A stretch of DNA of 64,000 nucleotides from Jackrogersella multiformis (lineage: Eukaryota; Ascomycota; Sordariomycetes; Xylariales; Hypoxylaceae). The notes under the pieces were generated by a model. That model saw nothing but the letters and a program-made list of their open reading frames with translations. It was not told the DNA's origin and did not search any database. Shown in pieces: positions 13,625 through 25,990 of the stretch. Location: contig CADCXD010000011.1 of the NCBI GenBank assembly GCA_902806575.1, forward strand, positions 372,001 through 436,000, in the 5' to 3' direction. A program made the position numbers and the translations under genes. How positions within the stretch are numbered: the stretch's first letter is position 1; each line of letters opens with the position of its first letter.

Positions 13625-14955
13625 GGCTTATCTCAACCCTGTCGCTACGTTGCCTACTTTCATGGTTAGCAAGCCAATATAATATGAAGAGTCCAAGCCC
13701 ATGAGAGCCCATGGATCATGGATCATGGATAAGGATAAGGATAGGGGGGCTATAATGAAGGACATACTAGATAGTGCGTAACAACGACGAGATTGTCTTT
13801 ATCCACCGTTACGAAACTTGAAACCCGATTTCAAGGCAAGGAACTAGTAGTAGCTCAACATTGTGGATTGGGACGATCGGAGTGGACCATGAACACGTGT
13901 AAAATGTTCGTCGGCGTGGCTTACTGGTCCGGCGTAACTTGGCTACCCTAGGTAGGTACCTAGGTAGGTATTTGATAAAGAATAGGGGTGGGGTGGCTTG
14001 GCTTGATGTTCCACTAATATTTAAAGCCACAGCACCGCCACAGATAGTTAAGATAAGGTTATTAAGCTTACTAATATCGAATAGGTCTCGAATCGGTCTC
14101 GATATTCCTATTCTACTTTGTTACCTATTATTATTTTAGTCCGCTCAATTGTTTATTAACCAAGCACCTTGTTTAAAAAAAGTACAAAACACGTTGAAAT
14201 TAATTCGAACTAAGGGCTGCCACGTCTTGGTACAGCTATTTTATAGCTAGAAATTATTTCTCAAGTGCTATTGCTGTCCGAATTTCCACGAACCCCTCCC
14301 CCATACGTCCGTTCTCTCAAGGTAACACTACTCCAAGCAACGACGCCTAGATTTACCGCCGCGCACTACAATACAACTTCGCCGAAACTTATCTTTGATA
14401 GAGCTCATGTCGGGGAATCCAGTTTACCACCCATGATCCGGGTAGTCTGCCAAAGTAATGCGTATACTCCGAAGCCAGCTAATCGCCCGAGTCTAAGAGG
14501 AACGGCTTCGTTGACTAATCCCATATAGGATTTATAAAGTTACGATCAGCCATGGCATCATATTAAACTCTTTTGACCTGACATGTTAATCCTAGGCGTT
14601 GGGGTCGGGGTTTCGAGGTACGAAGGGGTTGAGATAGGTATACACGATGACCAATTTCAGGGGCGCAATGGCGTGCTTTTTCTGTGCGCATATGCTATCA
14701 TCGCACAGGTCTCGGCAGACGAATCGGCTCTCGAATCCGGTGATCTAGACCATGAAATCATATCTATAATGAAATCTATCACGTATTATTTCGAGAGTAA
14801 GGTGCGATTCGTTTACTCGTAATAATATGAAACGATTTCCACGGCTTTAGTTGGCCGTGTTTAGTATATGAGTAAACAACATGCTCCTGACTAAACCTCG
14901 CTACTCACGCATATTCTTCTGAGTGCCAAGTCATCTTGCTGTTACACTCCTCGAA
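13625..14955. other. Intergenic region with short tandem repeats and TACCTAGGTA
   Basis: No gene is supported. A short run of CATGGAT units followed by AAGGAT units lies at about 13705-13745. A TACCTAGGTA palindrome with flanking TAGGTAGGTA lies at 13948-13970. Small open frames at 14265-14528 and 14583-14822 have no recognisable similarity and no supporting intron or codon signal. Confidence 0.6.
13957..13966. repeat. TACCTAGGTA palindrome copy, with TAGGTAGGTA flanks
   Basis: An exact 10-bp palindrome inside a longer CCTAGGTAGG-type run. It is one of at least 11 exact copies in the window (others start at 18929, 19171, 28793, 29020, 37260, 45632, 48005, 52786, 56878 and 57050). None of these falls in a coding exon. 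Function unknown. Confidence 0.8.
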
Positions 14956-16402
14956 ATGGCGGATGTAACGGAAAGAACGCTGGAAAGCTCTGTGAGGACC
15001 GAGAATGAGCCTGTCAAAGGTAAGTCGCCGATTAATTATTTTCTAAACGTTTAATCTTTGCTAACTAAAAATAGTCAAGTGGTACCGATCAGTGTTCTAC
15101 AATGCTACAATCCTCGGGCTTTGCAGCTTTGCGGCGCCGGGACTATGGGGGGCGATGAACTCTCTCGGCGCTGGAGGCGCTCAATCGCCTTATCTGGTGA
15201 ATACTGGGAATGCGCTTACTTTCTGCCTTATGGTGATATCTTGTTGGTTTACCAGCAGTATTGTCAAATATGTCGGCATTAAAGGTGCTCTGTTTATCGG
15301 CACTACTGGATACGCCCCCTATGCCGCCGGGCTATACCTCAATAATCGATATGGTGTCGAGTGGCTTGTGATTGTCGGGGCTGCTCTTTGCGGCATGTCT
15401 GCTGGCATCTTCTGGGCTGCCGAGGCAGCCATAGCTATCGCGTATCCCGAACCGCGTAACCGAGGGAGAATGGTTGCCTACTGGTTGACCTGGACACGGA
15501 TTGGCCAAATTTTAGGGGGCGCCGTGAACTTGGGTCTGAATGCGGACCGCAACAAAGCCGGAAAGGTCTCCTACACAGTATACATCATCTTCATTGCCCT
15601 CCAGGCGAGCGGGACACTGGTAGCTCTCCTTCTCAACAAGCCATCTGACGTCCAGCGCCCGAGTGGAATACCAGTCCAACTTACCATCTTCGACAACCCT
15701 TGGCAGGAATTAAAGGCTACGACGAGATCTTTTTTTACCAAGAAGTTTCTCTTCGTCGTTCTCTGGATTGGTCAAGGAGTCTACTCTGAAGCGGTATTTT
15801 TCACTTACAATGCTCTCTGGTTCAGCGTACGAGCGAGAGCTCTCGGATCATTCATATCTGGTATCATCGCAGTATTATGCGGGAACCTCCTTGGGGTGTG
15901 GTTGGACCAGCACCAGATCTCGCTTAAGACAAGGTCTCGACGGGCTTTCATCGTTATAATGACACTGCAGGGTGCTTGGTGGTTGTGGCTCGCAATCAAC
16001 GTCACCGAATACAACAGAACTCAGCCGCTTTTCGACTGGAGCGATCCCGGGTTCGGGAGGGCCTTTGGCGTTTTCGTCTTCCTCGTATCTGGTTTCCAAC
16101 TCAACTATAACTTCTCGTACTTCATAATCAGCCAGATATCTTCGAATCCCCAAGAGACGATCCGATTTTCCGCGCTACTACGAGGAACAGAGTCGGCTTG
16201 GCAAGCCGTCAGTTACGGCCTCAATGCCGTTCCTATCATAGCTGCTGTTGGTGGTCCTTATATCAACTTTGGCCTATGGGGTCTTTCTATAGTACCGGCT
16301 TGGCTGGTGATTAGAACCTTTGGTGTCAACGACGATAAGAGTGACGCGGAGAATTCCGTCGAGGTTGAGGGAGACCTGAAAAAGGAGCAGGGTTCTGACT
16401 GA
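14956..16402 (+). CDS. UNC93-like MFS transporter
   Basis: Exon 14956-15019 (MADVTERTLESS start), then 15075-16402, giving 463 residues. It has about 11-12 hydrophobic segments in MFS arrangement. The opening WYRSVFYNATILGLCSFAAP, the GAGG segment, LFIGTTGYAPYAAGLYLNN and WAAEAAIAIAYPEPRNRGR are characteristic of fungal UNC93/DUF895 membrane proteins. Substrates of fungal UNC93-like proteins are largely unknown; human UNC93B1 traffics receptors rather than transporting. The C-terminus is short, acidic and cytosolic (SDAENSVEVEGDLKKEQ). It is followed on the same strand by a TauD dioxygenase and a Zn2Cys6 factor, which suggests uptake of a related substrate, but this is inference. Confidence 0.92.
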
Positions 16403-16940
16403 ACTCGGTTGTAACTTTGGGAATAAATCGGCTACTGAAGGTTCTAAGGTATCAGAAAAACGTACTTCCAGGAGTTCGCACATTAGACTGTTTCGCAGGC
16501 TTAGATTTCGGAAGATTTAAACAGTATACCCCATAGCTAATTCTAAAACTCATTACCTACTTTCGTATCTAAAGAATTGAACTACTAGGTTTGTTAAGTG
16601 ATTTCGTCCAATGTAGGGTCTAGAAAGAACATGTTGATATCAATCGGGAGTTTTAGTGGTAACTTGCGCTCTAGATTCGGAGTCGTTGGAGAGCTGAGGT
16701 GATCGTGGTTCAACCTCGCGCCATCGACGGATACAACCTCATGGAGCTTAGTTATCTATCGACTAATAGCAAATCTTCCTTCTAATAGGCGCAACGCGCG
16801 CGCACGTCATATTAGTCTCCAACTCCACATCGGGGACCCGAGTACATATAAGCAATGATAGGCAGAGTATACTAACTTGACATACGATCAAGATCCACAC
16901 TAGCAAGACCTTGGAATTTACTCTAGCATGAACTAGCAAA
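16403..16940. other. Promoter region of the TauD gene
   Basis: No gene. A TATA-like element (see 16847-16852) is the only recognisable element; no repeats stand out. Confidence 0.5.
16847..16852 (+). promoter_or_regulatory. TATA-like element upstream of TauD dioxygenase
   Basis: CATATAAG context, 94 bp before the ATG at 16941, in an otherwise mixed-composition promoter. Assigned by position and sequence only. Confidence 0.35.
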
Positions 16941-18123
16941 ATGTCGGCGAATCTCGAAGCTCTGAAGCATATTTCCAAGGACTCCGGATTTCCGATTGCG
17001 ATCCACCCGCACTTCTCGCAGAAGATTAGGGACCACGTCCCTCCAGATCCGATCAGGGAGCAGATCTTTCCAGACAAGGACCGGGCGTCATTTGCAGATC
17101 CCGAGAAGAAGGCGCTCTTTTCAGTCGCGAAGCCAGTCGACCTCACGGAATCTATCGGAACAGTTTTGGAGAACGCCCAACTATCGAAGCTAACTCCCCA
17201 GCAGTTAGACGAACTTGCGCTACTCGTCAATGAGCGCGGTGTCGTGTTCTTCCGCAACCAGGACCTCACGACAGATCAGCAGGTGATGCTCTTCGAGCAC
17301 TATGGCACCTTAGATCGGCACCCCGCCCAAAAGGACGTCAAGCACGTCGTGATCCGGGGCAACCGCGAGGACCACCGGGAGATTCTCAAGTACACGCCGT
17401 GGCCATCTGGAGAATGGCACGCGGACACGTCCTTCGAAATCAACCCTCCCTCCTACTCCTTGCTCCGCATGGAAGAGCACCCCCCCGTCGGCGGAGACAC
17501 GGCCTGGGTCTCGGGGTACGGACTATACGACACGCTAAGCGAGGCGATGAAAAAGTTCGTCGAGGGGCTCCACGCGGTGCACACGTCGCGGCTCCAGTAC
17601 GACACGATCCTGGACCTGTGGGGCGCGGGGCCGAGCCGGCCTCCGATCGACTCGCACCACCCGGCGGTGCGGACCCACCCGGTAACCGGGCTGAAGGCGC
17701 TGAACGTGAACACGGGGTTCGTGACGGGGTTCGCGGAGCTCAAGAAGCACGAGTCGGACAAGCTCCTGGACTTCTTCAACTACCACCTGCACTCGGCGGA
17801 CGACCACTCCGTGCGGTGGAAGTGGGAGGTCGGCAGCGTGGCCATGTGGGATAATAGGTGCGTCATGCACCGGGTCATCCCGGGCTCGTATGAGGCGCCT
17901 CGGAGGGGCATCCGTACTACGGTGTTTGGCGAGAAACGTAAGTTGTCGTTGTTGGTGTTTCTATGGTGCTGGTGGTACATATCATGGCTAACAGGTTGCA
18001 GCATACTACGACCCGAATAGCGAGGGAAGGGCCGAGAGGGAGAGGAGGCTTAAAGGGGCGGCGACCAATGGCCAGTCTGAGAACACTAGTGCCAAGGAGA
18101 AGTTCGTAAACACGCCTGGCTGA
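16941..18123 (+). CDS. TauD/TfdA-family Fe(II)/2-oxoglutarate dioxygenase
   Basis: Exons 16941-17937 and 18002-18123 give 372 residues. The protein has the TauD fold, with iron ligands H160 and D162 in GEWHADTSFE and the distal H310 in CVMHRVIPGSYE. R325 in RRGIRTTV probably holds 2-oxoglutarate. ERGVVFFRNQDL and EEHPPVGGDTAW are family signatures, and the spliced EKPYYDP near the C-terminus confirms the intron. Family members hydroxylate and cleave small organics such as taurine, other alkylsulfonates or aryloxyacids; the fungal proteins are usually named sulfonate dioxygenases. The exact substrate is unknown. The second half of exon 1 is markedly GC-rich in third positions, unlike the NLR and helicase genes upstream. 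Confidence 0.95.
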
Positions 18124-19605
18124 GAGCTGGGTAGTAGGTCGTGAATATGAGTTATACTAAGCGAGTTTATGAGATTCTGAATATCCAATACCTACCCGGA
18201 TAGGTGATTCGAATACTTGAGATAATCTGAATGCAGATGACTAATATGCATTTGTAGTAGGTATGCGGAGTCTAGACCGTGCTCTCGTGCTCGAGTATTA
18301 CGAAGTGACTTCTTACTAAATGTATATCGAATAGATACATATGTAGTTCCTCGTGAAATGTGTTCAGAAAAATGTTTGGTGTTAGTGAGACCATGTTAGT
18401 ACCTAAGCCTACCTACCTTAGGTGCGTAGGTACCTAGAGAAAGTTCTAGATCGATAAGGAGATTCGTATCTGATATCCCCTCGGCTATCGGCTCGGCTAT
18501 ATATATTTATTAGCTTGGATGACATGGATGTTTTCGTCTACGATTCGTCCAATTCGCCCCCGTAAATATATCGTGAGATAAGTATTTTGAGTCTTTTTAA
18601 ATAAATCGTTGAAAATAAGAGGCTTAAATATCCTCGGTTCTAAACTGCATGCAGAAAACCCCAGTAGAGTCCTTATTAGGTATGTCATGCAAGCTATGCT
18701 GTTGCCGCGTGTCACACGAACCCCAGAAAATAGCTTGATCCTAAAGCGATGCCAAGACTATGAAGCGTCATTACCTAATAAGGTGTCCCGGCGTACATAT
18801 ATTTCAAGGTTGAACGTAATATACTGCCTTGTATTAGGTAATTAACTAGAAGATGTCAACGATAGCTATGACGCAGATTATACCTTCATGCTAGAAGTTA
18901 GGGTTAGCTTTAGCCAGGCTGCCAGGTATACCTAGGTACCTTAGGTAGTTAGGTAACTTGAAACCTTGTGTTTGGAAGATTCTAGGAAGGGAATACCTAT
19001 TACTTAAGAACTCTTATGAAGCAAATATTCTAAAAGTTTGCCTTTAAGACTGTGTGTAATGACGTACAATTTCAAGCACTACACTAGTCAAAGCCGGAGC
19101 TGCTGTGTTACAAGAATTCTTTAGTGGATATCTGCGCTGAGACTTGTTTAGCTAGGCCTAGAAGGCCCACTACCTAGGTACACTATTGGAACGTGAATAA
19201 TGTGTAGTGTGGTCTGACAACCTTGGAAGGGCTGATAACCACTATCTATGTACTGTCTTAGTACCTGGGCACCTGGGCAGGTGCCCGGTAATCTGCTAGG
19301 TAATCACAACCAGGCGGTGTTAGGGTGCGCCGTTTTTGCCAGTCCCCGCCATTTGTCCATTTGTCCATTTTCCCATTTTCCCAATTGCCATTTCGCAATT
19401 TGTTGCCAAACCTTGAAATTCCCTCCAATTCTTCAACCGCCAATGCTGTGTGATTTTCCTTTTTCTTGTAGCGTAACATGTCCACAATCCGTAATAACGC
19501 AATACCGCCTTTTCGAGCTTGGAAACACGAACCTATGAAGAAACCACCCATCGTATTTTCACCACCCGAGAACGACACTCATGTTCAGGTTCAGGATCTG
19601 GGAGA
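18124..19605. other. Intergenic region rich in CCTAGG/TAGGTA motifs
   Basis: No gene is supported. The stretch 18405-18437 contains CCTACCTACCTTAGG and TAGGTACCTAG. Exact TACCTAGGTA copies lie at 18929-18938 and 19171-19180. Pyrimidine-rich, promoter-like sequence with repeated CCATTTGTCCATTTTCCC lies at about 19345-19385, just upstream of the Zn2Cys6 gene. Confidence 0.55.
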
Positions 19606-22030
19606 ATGGATTTGGAAGATATGAGCGTCCAGATGATGGCCGCAGATACAGCAGCTGAGGTCGCAGCAGACATCGCTGCGGCCGACCCTACGAACAGGCA
19701 TCCTAAGAAATCGAGCCAGACTTGCATTCCGTGTAGAGTGCGCAAAGTACGATGTGATGGACGTCGAGATGTTTGCCAGAATTGCGAGCGATTAGGATTC
19801 ACCTGCTCATTTCAGGACGCCGCCTCGCCAAACCAAGATTCCGAGAATTTATCCAACTTCACTCTTCCGAGAAGACGTGTTAGATTAGCCTGTGCGAACT
19901 GTCACTCTAGGAAAGCCAGATGTAGCGGTGAAACACCAAAATGCTCGAGGTGCCAGGCCCAAGGAATTGAGTGTATATATAAACCGACGAAGCGATCTGG
20001 AGGTGTGAGCAGCAACTCTCAGCAAACTCACCAAGGCGCAACTGATTCGGAGCTTGAGTCCGTCTCATCTGAACCACCAGAGAAACGAGTGATGACTAGC
20101 AAAGACAATCAGGGTTCCCACCATGGCCCCCAAGGATCGGACCAGCAGAGTTTTGAATTAAATGGGATGTCAACCTCTACAGGATCTCATCATGAGCCGT
20201 ACGCATCCGATAAATTATTTTTACCACCTGCACGTGCCGCAGCAACTGACAACCACCTTAGATTTGTCTTCCCTGATGAGGCTCTAATACAGCGGACATT
20301 TAGCAATTTTTTCCGACATATTCACCATGTTCCTATCTTCTCATTTCTTCACCGCGCCTCACTTATGCAACGCTATCATGCTGGCATGATGGACAAAGCC
20401 CTACTTCTTGCTTTAGTGGGTATAACTTCATTGCTCATGGATTTAGGCCCCGACACACGCGAGTATGGCGCTAGGTGTATCGAGGAATGCCAGAATATGG
20501 TACTCCAGGATCTCGAGAATCCATCCACTATCAAAATACAGGCACTTGTTCTCATTATGAAACATCGGATGCTGTCGCGCAGGTTCACTACCGCTTTTAT
20601 GCTAGCAGCAACTGCCACGCGCTTCGCCTACGCTCTTCGACTGAATTATGAGAACCCGAATCTCTGCTTCTTAGCTAGAGAATCAAGGAGGAGGTTGATG
20701 TGGGCGCTTCTTACTATTGACTCGGGTATCAACGGTGGATGCTCAGATTTTACACTGATGCCATCTGAATCCATGCACATCCAGCTCCCTTGCACCGAAC
20801 GCAACTTTGAATTCGATCTTCCCCAAGTAACCGAATATCTCCGACCTGTTCCTACGCGACCTTTCCCCGACGATGTCGGCTCCCTGGCGCTTCATGTACG
20901 ACTTCTGTGGATGAGAAGCAGGGTGATGTATTGCACCAAGAATGTGCTAGGAATGCCAGAGTCCGAACTTGCGCAATTGCCAGAGCTAGTCAAGGTTCTC
21001 TCAGAAGAACTGACTGGTTTCAACGATCACCTGCCTGCATCGTTCAAGTTTTCCGAGAGCAACCTTCAGCTACGGGCCTACTCCCCACGACTCTGCGTCT
21101 ACATCATGATACACGTATGGTGGCGGCAGTGCCATTGTGACCTTTACCGGATGTTTCTTGTCGGGCTTAAAGAAGCACTACCGCAATCGGGTTTAAATCG
21201 ATTGGATCCTCATTTCGTATCATATTGTGCGAGCCAATGTTACGAACACGCTGTGGCTATGGCGGATATTTTCAAATTAATTATGGCTCTCGACGGAGGT
21301 CTTCCTGTTACTGATCTTGATCTACCTGCTTGCGCTTATCAATGTACTCGAATTCTCTACTTTGCATTCCAGACGAACCAAGGAAAGGTCGGGTTAACCT
21401 CAAATCAAATCCAAGAAATTGGAACGAGATGCCTGACGATAGCGAAGTCGATGGATCACGTTCCAGCTGGTGCTGCCATTGTAAGTTGGGATACCCTCAA
21501 ATGGTTTCATTGCACTTTGCTCAGTACGCTTACTATTTTAGGTTGCCGATCTCGAGAAATTGATTGCTCGCGGTCTGTCTACAAATGCTACCCCCAATTG
21601 TCCAGAAAGTCCTAGTACTAGTGGAGCGAATCTTATACCGCAACCTGTATTACAACGTCGCAACCCGATCCAACAGATGCAGGTCGTCGACGAAGCCGGG
21701 TTTACTAACATTCCTATGCTTTCCCCGTCAGCTCATATTTCTTCTCCACAAGGCAGCTCGATGACCCCGATTCCACATTCGGGTCCCCGTCCATCACAAC
21801 CGCACACTCGCGGGTCGCTTCCCGGAACGCCAATTGGAGACTTTAACATGGCCAAACCGAACCTCGCGCCCGTGATGCCACCGGATGGGATAGATAATAA
21901 TAACGCCTTCGAAGGTGCCATGGATGGGTTTGATTTCAATCTGGAATCATTCGGTAACACCGGCCTCGAAGCTACATCGTGGCTCTCAAACGATTGGCTG
22001 AACAACGAATACTCACAAACGACAGTGTGA
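19606..22030 (+). CDS. Transcription factor with two tandem Zn2Cys6 clusters and a fungal_trans domain
   Basis: Exons 19606-21480 and 21542-22030 give 787 residues. The first ATG in the frame is MDLEDMSVQ; an upstream non-ATG extension is open but not needed. There are two complete binuclear zinc clusters, C40IPCRVRKVRCDG with a closing GFTC and C96ANCHSRKARCSG with a closing GIEC. Most family members have one cluster. A middle-homology (PF04082-like) region covers roughly 215-450, starting FVFPDEALIQRTFSNFF. The C-terminal exon is Pro/Ser/Asn-rich and acidic, ending DGFDFNLESF then WLSNDWLNNEYS, a likely activation region. It is probably a nuclear regulator. Its position after a transporter and a dioxygenase on the same strand suggests it may control them. 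Confidence 0.95.
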
Positions 22031-23642
22031 TCTTGCCATCCAACCACGATTCATTTTACAGACATGGATCGAAAACTTTCTTACAAATCAGGGGAATTAA
22101 CTCATCCTCATTGAAGACTTTGCAGCCAATGTGTGCAAACGCTCACCGGTTGTGGTTGGCGGTTTATCAATTGCTGTCGCCCCTGATTAGCCAGGAGGGA
22201 TGAAGAGGACCATGATACTTTCAAAGGAGTTCAATGTGTCTATACTAGCTCCCGGAACTATTATCTTATAGCGAAGAGTTACCTTGATGGAGAAGGTATG
22301 TTACCAGGCTTTCATTCTCCGGGCACATCTTCTCAACCCGCAATACAATTGCCTCGTTTGGGTTAGTTTTGAGCCAAGTCGGCTATGTTCCGGCTGTGAC
22401 AATGAGCTCAAAAATACAAATGGCCTAAATCTTTCGGTACTCTGGGATTACCCCATTACTACCGTCTTATAAGAGCGGAGAAGATCTGGCTCAACCACCT
22501 CTAGCTTACAGCAATATGTTGCCGTCTTATCGTATCGCAATGACTGGCGCGGCAAAGCTTCACATTCGGAATATTCATTATCATTGCTCAAAGACGCCAA
22601 ATACACTGCAGCTGCCTAGCCAAGCAACAACTGGTTGTCTAATGACATCGAGAAAGACATCGAACACGGTCGCTAGATTTGCCTATCGAGGTCGGACAAC
22701 TTCCATTAGCAAGCCTTTATTCGCATCATGTTATCCGATTACAACCTTACAAAAATTTACGTGGTTTAGTATGAGGAAATTGGGTGATTTAACTATGTTT
22801 GGGGACTGGTAACTGGATATCTATATGGTTATGAAATCTTTGCTCAAAATGAGCATCATCACTATACAACTTTCGGAGTAGGACCACCCAGCTTCCGATA
22901 CCCACATTCTTCCCTGAAGTTGTTTAGATTCTCTGTGTTTTGAGGGTGGACAGTGATGTCCACATAGGAAAACTTGTTTATAAGTCTTCACTTGGCGTTG
23001 GGGCTGTGGGATGAGCGAGGATACCCTTATTTACACATAGAGTACGCAATAAGGCAACCATCTGAGATATCTTATCAGTCAATATAAAATAGATTTATAC
23101 TGAACTATTGGATATCAATGTCCTTATGCTATGTATGCTTCCAAATAAAAGGTATGTTTCTAGTTAGGTAGGAAATATTGGCATAGCGTACCATTGTGAT
23201 GGAAGAGTATATATGTATTGGAGAACACGGCCTGGAGGGTTTAGGTATCGTTTGGAACAACTTTTATCATGAATGATAATAACTAGAATAACGCTAGGTC
23301 TATCCTATATATTACGAGCATGCCTTTTAGATGCAAAACCATTGGAGAATAAATGTAGAAGTTCAGGAGCAATCCATTAGTCGAATTGCTGACGTAAGAA
23401 GAGGTACGTACCTACCTCTATATTCTACCTACCTACATATAGGTACCTTATGTACCTAGCCTACATACATGTAGGTATGTGCTTAAAATATTTAAAATAT
23501 TCTGCCGAATTTCACCGCTAAAACTTTTCCTTTTCAATTACCCCACGATCATTTTACGATTAAATTCACAAGGCGAAATAACAACCCCACCATATCCCAG
23601 GATTCTTCAATTCCCATATCGAACAATACACATCTGAGCAAT
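22031..23642. other. Intergenic region, no gene supported
   Basis: Small open frames at 22284-22472 and 22516-22812 have no recognisable domain or splice support. Direct and palindromic TACCTAC/GTAGGTA units cluster at 23403-23480, about 160 bp upstream of NOB1. Confidence 0.55.
23403..23480. repeat. Cluster of TACCTA/TAGGTA units
   Basis: About 80 bp built from ACCTACCT, ATAGGTACCTTATGTACCTA and CATGTAGGTATG units. It is related to the dispersed TACCTAGGTA palindrome and sits in the NOB1 promoter region. Confidence 0.6.
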
Positions 23643-25049
23643 ATGGCGACAACAGACCCTCAGAACCTGGCAGATACCGTCCATCCGGAAAATATACAAG
23701 CAGAAAACGAGGCCACATCCTCGAAACAGATCCATTCCCTCGTCCTCGACGCCGGCCCTCTAATCAAGAACGACCCTCCCGTGAGCACCCTCATCGCCCA
23801 GGCGCACGAGCTGTACACGCTGCCCTCCGTCATCTCCGAGATCCGCGACGCCGCCACCAGGACGCGAGTCGAGACCACGTTGGTCCCGTTCCTGAAGCTG
23901 CGCAGCCCGCGCCCGGAGAGCGTCAAGTTTGCTACCGACTTCGCGCGGCGCACCGGCGACCTCGAGGTCTTGAGTCGCCCGGATCTGCACCTGATCGCGC
24001 TGACGTACGAGCTGGAGTGCGAGAGGAATGGCGGCGATTGGAGGTTGAGGAAGACGCCGGGCCAGAAGGGATTGAATGGAAAGGCGCCTGTGCGAGAGGA
24101 GGAGGGTGGTGCGAAGGAGAAAAAGGAGGGTGAAGATGTTGAGGGTGTAAAGACGGAAGAAGCGTCTAATGCCCAGGACGAGACACAACAGACGACATCA
24201 GAAGAAACCACGTTAGAGGATACTATAGAAGAGTCAGCGACACAAGAACAACCAACTGTTCAACAAGAAACCATCACCCAAGCGCTCGACTCTCTCAGCC
24301 TAGAACCATCCGCCCTACCAACACCAGACACCACACCAGACGACACTACGACATCAGAAACAAACGCGCCCGAAGAAGCAGTAGTAGTAGAAGACGACGA
24401 CGACGAAGACGGAGAAGGCTGGATAACGCCCTCGAACCTTACGAAACACCAAGCCAAAGACCAGCAGCGCGCAGCGCCCGACCAGCCGAACCAGCGGTTC
24501 CTGCAGGCGGCGCTCCTGACGTCGGACTTCGCGATGCAGAACGTGCTGCTGCGGATGAACCTCAACCTGGTGTCGCCGGGGCTGGCGCGCATCACGCGCG
24601 TCAAGACGTGGGTGCTGCGGTGCCACGGGTGCTTCGCGCTGTCGCGCGACACGAGCCGGCAGTTCTGCGCGCGGTGCGGGCAGCCGACGCTGACGCGCGT
24701 GAGCTGCACGACGGAAGCGGCCGGCGGGGCGTTCACGGTGCACCTCAAGCGCGGCTTCCAGTGGAACAACCGCGGCAACGTGTACAGCGTGCCCAAGCCC
24801 GTGCACGGCAGCGCCAGCGGCAAGGCCCGCGGCCCCGGCGGCGGCAAGCGCGGCTGGGGACGCGATCTGATCCTCGCCGAGGACCAGAAGGAGTTCGTGC
24901 AGAAGAGTACCGAGCAGAGGCGGGCCAGGCAGAGGGATCTCATGGATGAGGACTATCTTCCGGGGATTCTGACGGGGGACCGCGGGAGTGGCGCTGGGGG
25001 CCGGGTTAGGGTTGGCGCGGGGAGGAGCGTCAATTCGAAGAAGAGGTAG
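23643..25049 (+). CDS. NOB1: NOB1, 20S pre-rRNA D-site endonuclease
   Basis: Single exon, 468 residues. The N-terminal PIN domain starts HSLVLDAGPLIKN (D36), followed by LPSVISEIRD and LSRPDLHLIALTYELE, which supply the acidic active-site residues. A long acidic, Thr/Glu-rich linker ends in EDDDDEDGEGWITPSN. The C-terminal zinc ribbon has Cys at 327, 330, 342 and 345. It is followed by the conserved FQWNNRGNVYSVPKPVHG motif and a basic tail. NOB1 cuts the 3' end of 18S rRNA in cytoplasmic pre-40S particles. Domain order, motifs and length all agree with the family. Third positions are strongly GC-rich. Confidence 0.97.
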   Translation: MATTDPQNLADTVHPENIQAENEATSSKQIHSLVLDAGPLIKNDPPVSTLIAQAHELYTLPSVISEIRDAATRTRVETTLVPFLKLRSPRPESVKFATDFARRTGDLEVLSRPDLHLIALTYELECERNGGDWRLRKTPGQKGLNGKAPVREEEGGAKEKKEGEDVEGVKTEEASNAQDETQQTTSEETTLEDTIEESATQEQPTVQQETITQALDSLSLEPSALPTPDTTPDDTTTSETNAPEEAVVVEDDDDEDGEGWITPSNLTKHQAKDQQRAAPDQPNQRFLQAALLTSDFAMQNVLLRMNLNLVSPGLARITRVKTWVLRCHGCFALSRDTSRQFCARCGQPTLTRVSCTTEAAGGAFTVHLKRGFQWNNRGNVYSVPKPVHGSASGKARGPGGGKRGWGRDLILAEDQKEFVQKSTEQRRARQRDLMDEDYLPGILTGDRGSGAGGRVRVGAGRSVNSKKR

Positions 25050-25595
25050 GGATGGGGATGGGGATTGATACCGTGCTTTGGTGGGAGTTACGCGGGAGTG
25101 GAGTATCGTGCGGTGAGGCGGTGGTTCGTTTAGATGAGCAGACGAGGCTACTTGCTGCTGCTGCTATGTTTGGCAACGAACGTCCTACATCGAGGTACTT
25201 AACGGTACGGTATCATAGTCTACACACTTCGAGTACCCATCGTCAAGCACGAAGATACCAACCCAAAAATGAATGCACACCAGAATCTGTTAATTGCCAA
25301 TGTCGTACCATGAAATTATCTGATAAGCCGGCCCGAGAGCTCGACATGTTGCGAAGGTATATAAGGTACCCTACCTTAGGCAGGTACATATCCATAGGCA
25401 TAGGTAGGTACACATCTAACCCAGCATCGAAACACCGCACGTATTTTCGTTTCCCAATATCCCTAAACGCCGGATCGTCCAAACAGATGCATGCTCGCGG
25501 GGTCTCAACCGAAGAAGCAGAGTCCCCTGAACTTAGGTTAGGTCTACCCGTAGGTCGTCCTATACCGCCGTCGTGGAAATACGATGTGATGACCT
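25050..25595. other. Gap between the NOB1 and NOP10 3' ends
   Basis: A tail-to-tail interval of about 545 bp. The open frames on both strands here are not supported. TAGGCAGGTA and TAGGTAGGTA units occur near 25375-25415. Confidence 0.5.
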
Positions 25596-25990
25596 TCACC
25601 GCGAGTTCTCGGCGACTTTGTTTTCTGCAGGGGGGTTGTGTTAGCATGGTTCGCTCTCTCTCTCTCTCTCTGTGTGTGTGTATTTGCCATATCCCTATTT
25701 ATCACCGTATCCATGGAACGAATAGATACGATAGACACGTGGATACAGAGCAGTTATAGATAGAGGCGGATAGAATAGAAAAGAATAATAGCACGAATGC
25801 AACAGGGCAACTCACTCTGCTGGGTCAGCAGCAGGCCGAAGCGGCGCTTGAGGGTGACGCGCTGGCGCGACCACTTGTCGTCGGGCGAGAAGCGCGCCGG
25901 GTGCGCCGACTTGGTCACCTCGCCCTGCAGCACCTTCTTCAGCGTGTAGATGCGCTTGCCGCTCTCGTCCATCGTGTACATGAGATGCAT
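25596..25990 (-). CDS. NOP10: NOP10, H/ACA snoRNP subunit 3
   Basis: Exon 25990-25816 encodes MHLMYTMDESGKRIYTLKK through AHPARFSPDDKWSRQRVTLK and RFGLLLTQQ, unmistakable NOP10. A donor GTGAGT at 25815 pairs with a CTAAC branch and CAG acceptor at 25625. The 29-nt last exon then adds KNKVAENSR and stop, closing the phase at 67 residues, the usual size for this protein. NOP10 binds Cbf5/dyskerin in box H/ACA particles that pseudouridylate rRNA, in the nucleolus. The intron contains a CT/GT microsatellite. The open frame runs upstream of this ATG, but the conserved protein begins here. Confidence 0.93.
25650..25682. repeat. (CT)n(GT)n microsatellite in the NOP10 intron
   Basis: An uninterrupted run of CT dinucleotides passes into GT dinucleotides on the plus strand. 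It lies within the single intron of NOP10 and is likely length-variable. Confidence 0.8.
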